From Bacteroidia bacterium (lineage in GTDB: Bacteria; Bacteroidota; Bacteroidia; AKYH767-A; OLB10), in assembly GCA_025450095.1 (NCBI GenBank), contig JANWID010000330.1, forward strand, positions 1-20,787: 20,787 nucleotides of DNA. The letters are read 5' to 3'. Shown one piece after another: positions 15,701 through 20,787 of the stretch. The first letter of the stretch is position 1; each line of letters starts with the position of its first letter. Below the pieces are notes generated by a model. It saw nothing but the letters and a program-made list of their open reading frames with translations. It did no database searches and was not told where the DNA came from. The translations under genes and the position numbers were made by a program.

Positions 15701-15987
15701 AAAATCTGAGAGATGGAATCGGTGTGTTTGTAATGAATGATTTTAATTACAGAAAAGCCATTGAAGATATTCGGAATGCTCATTCTGTTCATTGCGACAT
15801 ACTGCAATTGAATACGCTGATGGCAAGTTATCTTCACATGTTCATTAACAGGATGTTTGTAAGCAATCAACGTAAAGTTGAATTGGTGTTATATGATTAC
15901 CTGCTTAAATACTATGAATCAAAAATTGCCAGGGAGAAAAGCAAAAATAAGATTACTGAAATTGTAGAAGTTAATTCTGACAAATGA
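12718..15987 (+). CDS. lanB: Full-length class I lanthipeptide dehydratase (LanB)
   Basis: Dehydratase of 1089 residues that glutamylates Ser/Thr of the precursor using Glu-tRNA and then eliminates glutamate. The N-terminal glutamylation domain (about 1-700) shows FVVRNPLFP (18-26), RMCTRCTPYGLFAS (102-115) and a conserved block near 636-655 (GWNWGILDSRPFLPR). The elimination (SpaB C-terminal) domain runs from about 785, with SEWLYAKIF and RYQDEGGHHIRIRFH (about 831-846). I chose the ATG at 12718, which overlaps lanC by 8 bp and gives the usual N-terminus; an upstream ATG at 12658 in the same frame lies inside lanC and adds 20 atypical residues. Pinensin-type clusters use a split dehydratase; here both domains are in one protein. 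Confidence 0.94.
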   Translation: MSKLKNNFKEWYQPHGSFVVRNPLFPVEVFFNWQADGNDSTGSKEILEKYLRDFYLQPSAQEALYIGSPDLHEQLLLWLDNKIEKPDKKEKTELSLVKYMIRMCTRCTPYGLFASCTSGNTAEETHIDLADKKILQRKGRLDMDYVCEVHTYLLKQKEISDQLLFYPNTSLYSIGEQLRYIEHRFQEKSGRSYHLVQIELSEYLQNIFQLAKNGSTPMQLASVITGGDVSADEANEFVYELIVNQVLVSEIEPTVTGEEYFHRLIRKLKTLQHTEKYVNVFEKVLEEFKNLSPTLSPDSGLVDKHQHYSNIIRSLKQLEVTLPLKTLIQVDSYRPANACTVSKKVQDEILLGASLIQLITADNPMKDSFRDFKIAFRSRYESQWIPLVEVLDTESGTGYGKFATSGMEESPLIDKLPIGNGQMTNAQQATDAETYKWQLYQDALMLNKTEVYLDDKIIEQLLKKEAVFSGLPDSISMMLKINAASTDEIENGNYNLTLSPPSGPSGGNLLGRFCHLNPGIEKLTRSVLQSEEAHQPDCVFAEIVHLPESRIGNILMRPVLRQYEIPYLCGATVSEEFQIPLTDLLVGIEGDKVVLRSQKLNKEVIPRMTTAHNFSMTTLPVYQFLCDLQYQHIRHIGWNWGILDSRPFLPRVSYGKFILAKARWVLTKEDVKDCEKKSDEEVIRIFSEVQKRISLPEYVLLSQGDNELMLHLKNIFCIRLLLNEISKSQNVIFTETLDMPGQCWISSPEGRHTGEFIFTFSKNNVKHSEIKPVQETKSQAFPQKRIYPVGSEWLYAKIFCGTKTTEKILCDVLKPLTEELLSVKLIDKYFFVRYQDEGGHHIRIRFHNSEQNDFWKEIIARLQVLIQPFIDNHTVYNVQFETYQREVERYGFDTMEFSEIIFYYQSLAVLNFISLLEGDEGEQYRWQIALKAIDIILDDFQYTLPQKRNLAELLNKKFAEEFKVGAPEQKKISERFSRSKKIIQFVMNEGQEEDENLRDGIGVFVMNDFNYRKAIEDIRNAHSVHCDILQLNTLMASYLHMFINRMFVSNQRKVELVLYDYLLKYYESKIAREKSKNKITEIVEVNSDK

Positions 15988-18227
15988 AATTTCCATTTTC
16001 ACATCAGTTAGGTGCCCGTGACTGCGGGACTGCATGTCTCAAGATGGTGGCTGAATATTACGGCCAGCAATATGCGCTTGATTTTCTCCGTGAGAAATGC
16101 AACATTACCCGGGTGGGAGTTTCATTATTGGGAATCAGCGAAGCTGCTGAAGCAATCGGCCTGCATAGTACTGGTGTAAAAATGGATATGGAACAACTGA
16201 AAGAAATTGTTCAGGAAATCCCCGTAATCCTTCACTGGAATGAAAAACATTTTGTGGTGGTTTACAAAGGTCCGAAGCCAAACAAGCAGGGAACTTTTTA
16301 TGTAGCAGATCCCGATAGAGGCATGGTTACATACAAGGAGAAAGAATTTGCTGAATATTGGATTGGAAAAAATTCGGTAAACCACCTGGTGCCGGGTATG
16401 CCACTTCATGAAATACCAGAATTGAAATTAGGGTATGCATTATTACTCGAACCCACTCCTGCATTTTACGATGAGCCCAAAACAGAAGGGTTAAAGAAGA
16501 AATTGGACCTGCTAAGAATATGGCGCTACTTTACTCCTCATAAAAAAACATTTGTGAAGTTGTTGCTCGGAATGGTGATAAGCAGTGCTATTATGCTTGC
16601 AGCCCCATATCTGACACAGGCAATGATTGACAAAGGTATCAACCTGAAGGACTACAATTTTATTTATCTCATACTTGCCGGACAGCTTGTGTTGTTTGTC
16701 GGAAGCACGCTTGTGGATATTATTCGTAGTACCCTGTTGCTTCATATGGGAACGAAAATTAATATTTCGATGGTGGCGGATTTTCTTTCCAAGATGCTGA
16801 AGCTTCCAATTTCATTTTTCGAAACTCATATCACGGGTGACCTGATGCAGCGTATGAACGACCACCGCCGCATCGAAAACTTATTAACGGTTTCTTCATT
16901 GAATACTGTTTTCTCGCTTCTTAATTTTATAGTGCTCACTGCGGTGTTGGTTTTTTACAATATTAGTATTTTCATGTTGTTTATTTTTGGTTCAGTTCTG
17001 GGTTTTGGATGGACTCTTTTATTTCTATGGAGAAGACGGAAGATTGATTTTAAATTTTTCGACCTCTATTCTAAGGAAAGTAATAAGGTGATTGAAATCA
17101 TGACGGGCATGCAGGATATAAAAATCAGCAACAGCATGCACCAGAAACGATGGGAGTGGGAAGGCATACAAAAAGATTTATACAAGCTGAAGATAAAGTC
17201 GCTCACCATCGCTCAGGTTCAGAATATCGGTTCATCCATTTTCAGGCAAAGTACCTCAATTATTATTACATTTCTTGCAGCCCGTAGTGTGATGAACGGA
17301 GACATCACACTCGGAACTATGTTTGCCATTATGATGATAGTTGGGCAGCTGAGCAGTCCGCTTGAGCAGTTGCGTGAATTAGTTACTGCCTGGCAGGATG
17401 CAAAACTTGGCATGGAACGCATCAGTGATGTGATGGTACAAAAAGACGAGGATCCTGAAGAAGAAAATTCTATACGCAACATTCCGGATAATGAAACTAT
17501 TGCCGTGAAAAATGTTACGTTCGGGTATGGTAGTGAACAGCTGGAACCGGTGCTTAAAAATATCTCCATTGAAATTCCTGCCGGTAAGGTTACTGCCATT
17601 GTTGGAGCCAGCGGAAGCGGTAAAACAACATTGATGAAATTGTTATTGCGTTTCTATGATGCAAAACATGGTAGCCTCTTTTTAGGTGGAATCAATTTCA
17701 AGAGTCTTCATCATGGTGCCTGGCGTGGCAAGTGTGGAGTTGTCATGCAGGACGGCCAATTATTCAGTGGTACCATTGCGGATAATATGTCTATGGGGCA
17801 GGAAAAGGATTATAATGCGGTGGCGAAAGCTGCCCGCATTGCCTGTCTTGAGGAATTCATAAGTACCCTGCCAATGGGTTACATGACTGAAGTGGGATCA
17901 GAAGGAATTTCAATAAGTGCAGGACAAGTACAGCGCATTTTGCTTGCGCGTGCAGTTTGTAAAAATCCATCATATCTTTTTTTGGATGAAGCTACCAGCT
18001 CACTCGATGCCAACAATGAAAAAATGGTAATTGAAAACCTGGATAGCTATTTTGAAGGAAAAACTGTTGTAGTAGTCGCTCATCGTTTAAGCACTGTTAA
18101 AAATGCCGACCAGCTTATTGTTCTCGACAAAGGCGAAGTTGTTGAAATCGGGTCACACCTTGAACTGACATACAAAAAAGGAATTTATTATACGTTGGTG
18201 AAAAATCAATTGGACCTGGGAGAATGA
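15984..18227 (+). CDS. lanT: Peptidase-containing ABC transporter (LanT, C39 family)
   Basis: Protein of 747 residues that should cut the leader after GG and export the modified peptide across the inner membrane. The N-terminal C39 peptidase (about 1-140) has catalytic Cys14 (RDCGTACL), His89 (KHF) and Asp109 (ADPDRG). An ABC type 1 membrane domain follows (about 180-480), then the ATPase domain with Walker A GASGSGKTT (541-549), signature ISAGQVQR (644-651), Walker B LFLDEATSSLD (665-675) and the switch His700. The signature reads SAGQ rather than the usual SGGQ. Its ATG overlaps the lanB stop by 4 bp. A C39 domain fits the double-Gly leaders of all five precursors, so one transporter probably serves them all. 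How the product crosses the outer membrane is not shown. Confidence 0.95.
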   Translation: MKFPFSHQLGARDCGTACLKMVAEYYGQQYALDFLREKCNITRVGVSLLGISEAAEAIGLHSTGVKMDMEQLKEIVQEIPVILHWNEKHFVVVYKGPKPNKQGTFYVADPDRGMVTYKEKEFAEYWIGKNSVNHLVPGMPLHEIPELKLGYALLLEPTPAFYDEPKTEGLKKKLDLLRIWRYFTPHKKTFVKLLLGMVISSAIMLAAPYLTQAMIDKGINLKDYNFIYLILAGQLVLFVGSTLVDIIRSTLLLHMGTKINISMVADFLSKMLKLPISFFETHITGDLMQRMNDHRRIENLLTVSSLNTVFSLLNFIVLTAVLVFYNISIFMLFIFGSVLGFGWTLLFLWRRRKIDFKFFDLYSKESNKVIEIMTGMQDIKISNSMHQKRWEWEGIQKDLYKLKIKSLTIAQVQNIGSSIFRQSTSIIITFLAARSVMNGDITLGTMFAIMMIVGQLSSPLEQLRELVTAWQDAKLGMERISDVMVQKDEDPEEENSIRNIPDNETIAVKNVTFGYGSEQLEPVLKNISIEIPAGKVTAIVGASGSGKTTLMKLLLRFYDAKHGSLFLGGINFKSLHHGAWRGKCGVVMQDGQLFSGTIADNMSMGQEKDYNAVAKAARIACLEEFISTLPMGYMTEVGSEGISISAGQVQRILLARAVCKNPSYLFLDEATSSLDANNEKMVIENLDSYFEGKTVVVVAHRLSTVKNADQLIVLDKGEVVEIGSHLELTYKKGIYYTLVKNQLDLGE

Positions 18228-18312
18228 ATGATGGGCGGTGGGCAGTAGGCGGTTAGCACTGTGTCCTGGAGCGATATTTAAGGAAATTAACTCAGCGCCC
18301 GTTAGTGCTACC

Positions 18313-18420
18313 AAAACACGTTAGTTTTTATGCATTCTGCTTGATAAGTCACCAAAAGATAACATGTTTCAGTTATTGCTGAGTGTGGTTTTCCACTCCA
18401 CCTTTGTTCCATTCAATTAA
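18313..18420 (+). promoter_or_regulatory. Promoter block of precursor 5, conserved with that of exported protein 1
   Basis: TTG (18376-18378), 20-bp spacer and CACCTTTG (18399-18406). The whole block is similar to 4880-4990. Over the spacer, GTGG (18385-18388) and CCAC (18398-18401) occupy the same places as GTGA and TCAC at 4953-4969, a paired change that keeps the symmetry. Upstream, 18228-18312 is G-rich filler with an imperfect inverted repeat (GGTTAGCACT at 18251, AGTGCTACC at 18304) that may end the lanT transcript. Confidence 0.6.
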
Positions 18421-18462
18421 ACAGTAATAAATCAAAACACTCAACACTAAATCATCAATAAA

Positions 18463-18657
18463 ATGAAAAAGCAATTCAAAAAATTAAACCTTAACAAGAG
18501 GACAATCTCTAACCTGGACACACCCGAAATGACTAAAATCGTTGGCGGGGGCCCTACAAACGGCAATCACTGCACAATCAATTCTGGCGTTACATGCCAT
18601 GGTGGCACTTGCAATGGATCGTGCAATTTGAGCCACGGACCAACAAGGTGCGATTGA
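18463..18657 (+). CDS. lanA5: Class I lanthipeptide precursor 5
   Basis: Precursor of 64 residues, separated from the other four by the enzyme operon. The leader is closest to precursor 1 (KLNLNKRTISNL, TPEMTKIV, GG at 28-29). The core (30-64) has five Cys (37, 45, 50, 54, 63), five Thr and three Ser (41, 53, 57), and the phrase TCHGGTCNGSC, related to HGNTCNG of precursor 1. It has its own promoter about 50 nt upstream and its own terminator, so it can be expressed independently of the operon; its product must rely on LanB, LanC and LanT in trans. Confidence 0.88.
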   Translation: MKKQFKKLNLNKRTISNLDTPEMTKIVGGGPTNGNHCTINSGVTCHGGTCNGSCNLSHGPTRCD

Positions 18658-18694
18658 GCAAACAGGAACCCAAGTTCATCGCAAATGAACAAGT

Positions 18695-18725
18695 ACCTCG
18701 AAGAAGTTTCAAACTTCTTCGGGGT
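18695..18725 (+). terminator. Terminator after precursor 5
   Basis: Stem ACCTCGAAGAAG (18695-18706) with CTTCTTCGGGGT (18714-18725), one G-T wobble, loop TTTCAAA, followed by TTATTGC. Good rho-independent terminator shape with a short T-run. Confidence 0.7.
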
Positions 18726-18762
18726 TTATTGCAAAAATTCATTTGTGAGAAATAATACTGAC

Positions 18763-18778
18763 CCCGATGACTATCGGG
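18763..18778. repeat. CCCGAT/ATCGGG palindromic hairpin
   Basis: Six-bp perfect arms with a 4-nt loop in the region upstream of the second exported protein gene. Related to the palindromes at 5002-5019 and 19893-19910. Confidence 0.55.
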
Positions 18779-18841
18779 ATGATTTCCGACTTCTGACTCT
18801 ATTGATAATTTATACATTTCATTCATCTGAATTTTTCTCTC

Positions 18842-19852
18842 ATGAAAAAATTCTTTCTTCTTTTAATTCTTAATTCAGCGTTCAGCATTCATAATACTCT
18901 TTCGCAGACAGCGCCAGTTATTCAGTGGCAGAACACCATCGGGGGAAGCAGTGCTGACTGGATTCATTCCATAGAACAAACCACTGACGGAGGATATATT
19001 CTTGGCGGATTTTCCGATTCAAACATTTCAGGCGATAAAACGGAAAACAGTAATGGAGGAAGGGATTACTGGCTGGTGAAGACCGACGCATCAGGAAACA
19101 TCCAATGGCAGAATACCATCGGTGGAAATGATTGGGATGACCTTCATTCCATTCAGCAAACAGCTGATGGCGGGTATATTCTTGGTGGAGAATCCAATTC
19201 AAATATTTCAGGAGACAAAACAGAAAATTGCGTTGGATTTGGATCCGACTACTGGATCGTGAAAACCGATGCTTCGGGGAGCATCCAGTGGCAGAATACC
19301 ATCGGGGGAAGTAGTGGAGAAAGTTTCAATACAATTCAGCAAACCGCAGACGGAGGGTATATTCTTGGCGGATACTCCGGATCAAACATTTCCGGTGATA
19401 AAACAGAAAACTGCATTGGGGGTGATGATTTCTGGATCGTGAAAACCGATGATTCAGGAAACATCCAGTGGCAGAATACAATTGGGGGAAACAGTGGTGA
19501 CAGACTTAATTCCATACAGCAAACCCCGGACGGAGGTTATATTCTTGGCGGAGATTCCTATTCAGGCATTTCGGGTGATAAAACGGAAAACAGCAATGGA
19601 AGTTTCGATTACTATCCTAATGCTTTCAGCAACTCCAGCACCATTTCCTTTTTTCTTTCCCATTCTGAAAAAGTTTCTCTCAAAATATTTGATGCAAACG
19701 GAAGATTGGTTTCAACTCTTGCTTATAAAATGTTTGATGCAGGAGAAAATGAAATTACATGTAATGCAGCTGATATAAATGCAGGAGTTTATTTTCTGCG
19801 TATGGAAACAACAACCTATTCCGAGAATCAGAAATTGATCATGGTGAAATAA
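18842..19852 (+). CDS. Exported repeat protein with T9SS type A sorting domain (copy 2, repeat joined abruptly to the tail)
   Basis: Predicted secreted protein of 336 residues: signal peptide (about 1-21, hydrophobic core FFLLLILNSAFS), three full repeats of 60-61 residues (28-87, 88-148, 149-208), a fourth truncated repeat (209-257), then a T9SS sorting tail (about 258-336) ending KLIMVK. Each repeat reads WQNTIGG, SIQQT-DGGYILGG, SNISGDKTEN, DYW-VKTD-SG. The fourth repeat stops after SFDY and runs straight into YPNAFSNSSTISF, without the end of the repeat or the normal linker before the tail, as if an in-frame deletion joined them. The sorting tail is very similar to that of 5036-6649. The repeats may form beta-propeller-like blades (weak). 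The gene converges with regulator 3. Confidence 0.87.
   Translation: MKKFFLLLILNSAFSIHNTLSQTAPVIQWQNTIGGSSADWIHSIEQTTDGGYILGGFSDSNISGDKTENSNGGRDYWLVKTDASGNIQWQNTIGGNDWDDLHSIQQTADGGYILGGESNSNISGDKTENCVGFGSDYWIVKTDASGSIQWQNTIGGSSGESFNTIQQTADGGYILGGYSGSNISGDKTENCIGGDDFWIVKTDDSGNIQWQNTIGGNSGDRLNSIQQTPDGGYILGGDSYSGISGDKTENSNGSFDYYPNAFSNSSTISFFLSHSEKVSLKIFDANGRLVSTLAYKMFDAGENEITCNAADINAGVYFLRMETTTYSENQKLIMVK
18923..19612 (+). repeat. 180-bp coding tandem repeats of exported protein 2
   Basis: Four units start at about 18923, 19103, 19286 and 19466, each with near-identical bases around TGGCAGAA and GGCGG-TATATTCTTGG. The last unit is cut at about 19612. High DNA identity between units makes unit gain or loss likely. 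Confidence 0.85.
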
Positions 19853-19892
19853 AAAAACCAGGAAATGATGATGTTGGAAGTAAAATGTAAAA

Positions 19893-19910
19893 ATCCGATA
19901 GCTATCGGAT
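19893..19910. repeat. Perfect 18-bp palindrome ATCCGATA-GC-TATCGGAT
   Basis: Lies between the convergent stops of exported protein 2 (19852) and regulator 3 (19978). It could act as part of a two-way terminator. The rest of this 125-bp gap has short imperfect repeats of the type CTATTGAAT and GAATTGC. Confidence 0.6.
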
Positions 19911-19977
19911 GAACATCAAACACAGCTATTGAATTGCCATCGAATGGCTATTGAATAACCACCGAATTGCAATTGAA

Positions 19978-20613
19978 TCAAACTATCTTCCCCTTTATCG
20001 CTTTCGCCACCGCTTCCGACTTAGAATGAACATGCAACTTCTCATAAATATTTCGAATATGGCCTCGAACGGTATCAACGCTTATAAAACAGGCCTCAGC
20101 AATAAGTTTATAGCTCATTCCTTTTACAAGACACGACAAAACCTCCTTTTCTCTTTCAGTAAGGTTGAAAGAATTACTTTTTGACAAGCCATTTTGGACC
20201 TGCATCATCTTTAAAACTTTAGTCGCAATTGACGGGCTCATAGGTGCTCCGCCTTCATAAGTTTCTTTTATCGCTTCTAAAATTCTTGATGGAGATGTAT
20301 TTTTTAAAATGTAACCGGAAGCACCCGCACAAATGGATTGAAATATTTTTTCGTTCTCCTCAAAAATAGTTTGCATCAAAACTTTTAATTCAGGTTTTTT
20401 ATCGCGCAAAAGTTTCACACCTTCAATACCATTCATTCCCGGCATTTCAATATCCATCAAAACAACATCGGGTTTCGTTTCTTCAATTTTCTTTAATAAA
20501 TTACTGCAATCAGGAAAAGCCCCTACGCAACTATAACCATTACTACCTTCAATAAGCTGATTCAAACCGTTACGCAAGCTGTTGTTATCCTCAAATATTA
20601 CTACCCGGATCAT
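19978..20613 (-). CDS. NarL/LuxR-type response regulator (pair 3)
   Basis: Response regulator of 211 residues, third paralogue in the window. Receiver: Glu8/Asp9, phospho-acceptor Asp54 in MDIEMPG, Thr82, Lys104. The LuxR helix-turn-helix at the C-terminus has recognition region DTVRGHIRNIYEKL, which differs from copies 1 and 2 at a few positions, while the end HSKSEAVAKAIKGKIV is almost the same. Its ATG directly follows the kinase stop (no gap). It converges with exported protein 2, repeating the arrangement of regulator 2 with exported protein 1. Confidence 0.93.
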   Translation of the reverse strand: MIRVVIFEDNNSLRNGLNQLIEGSNGYSCVGAFPDCSNLLKKIEETKPDVVLMDIEMPGMNGIEGVKLLRDKKPELKVLMQTIFEENEKIFQSICAGASGYILKNTSPSRILEAIKETYEGGAPMSPSIATKVLKMMQVQNGLSKSNSFNLTEREKEVLSCLVKGMSYKLIAEACFISVDTVRGHIRNIYEKLHVHSKSEAVAKAIKGKIV

Positions 20614-20787
20614 TTATGCTAAATTTAAAATTAGTTGAAGTGTAGTTCCCGTTCCGGCTTCTGATTCAATCAAAAGACTTGCGCCCATATCTTTCGCCCG
20701 TTTTTTCATGTTCATTAAGCCATTGCCTTCCGAATCCTTGTTTACATCAAAGCCTTTCCCATTATCCCTGATAAACATGGTTAGCAT
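20614..20787 (-). CDS. C-terminal end of a third TPR-type sensor histidine kinase (cut by window edge)
   Basis: The last 57 codons of a histidine kinase are open from the window edge to a TAA at 20614-20616. Visible ATP-site motifs are RDNGKGFD and SEGNGLMNMKKRA, followed by GTGTTLQLILNLA, closely matching the ends of kinases 1 and 2 (DNGVGFD, GNGIKNM, GAGTNIELSFKA). The gene is adjacent to regulator 3, so it is the kinase of pair 3. Its sensor region is outside the window; a TPR sensor is expected by analogy only. Confidence 0.88.
   Translation of the reverse strand: MLTMFIRDNGKGFDVNKDSEGNGLMNMKKRAKDMGASLLIESEAGTGTTLQLILNLA

Noticed and set aside
1..20787. tRNA, rRNA or riboswitch genes
   Set aside because: No cloverleaf, rRNA segment or known riboswitch core was recognised by eye; a covariance-model search would be needed to exclude small RNAs.

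Overview
The window comes from a Bacteroidetes (Bacteroidota) chromosome, probably of the Chitinophagales/Sphingobacteriales type. The signs are two exported proteins with type IX secretion C-terminal sorting domains, a GldA-like ABC ATPase, promoters of the Bacteroidetes form (TTG, 20 bp, then TAnnTTTG), A-rich leaders without clear Shine-Dalgarno sites, and moderately AT-rich DNA. No source name can be read from the sequence.

Layout. Positions 1-825 (minus) hold most of a GldA-like ABC ATPase gene, divergent from rsgA (1008-1928, plus). Three paralogous two-component pairs follow on the minus strand, each a TPR sensor kinase followed by a NarL/LuxR-type regulator: 1950-4776, 6755-9276, and 19978 to beyond the right edge. 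Two of them converge on a plus-strand gene for a secreted repeat protein with a T9SS tail (5036-6649 and 18842-19852). A module of exported repeat protein plus convergent regulator/kinase therefore occurs twice.

Between the two modules lies the most interesting part, a class I lanthipeptide cluster (about 9400-18725). It has five small precursor genes with the same leader ending in GG and variable Thr/Cys-rich cores (9641-9841, 9992-10150, 10723-10902, 11240-11401, 18463-18657). Three of these are under 60 residues. It also has a LanC cyclase (11481-12725), a full-length LanB dehydratase (12718-15987) and a LanT transporter with an N-terminal C39 peptidase (15984-18227). The three enzyme genes overlap by a few bases and form one operon. 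A perfect terminator-like hairpin between precursor 4 and lanC probably favours precursor over enzyme transcript.

Likely working: LanB dehydrates Ser/Thr in the cores, LanC closes (methyl)lanthionine rings on Cys, and LanT cuts after GG and exports the product. No LanFEG or LanI immunity gene is visible. The precursor region shows internal duplication and core fragments without leaders, suggesting fast turnover of product sequence. Four of the five precursors and the first secreted repeat protein share one promoter layout, and about 100 bp of promoter DNA is conserved between precursor 5 and that protein. Together with near-identical DNA-binding C-termini in the three regulators, this suggests shared control, which is an inference.
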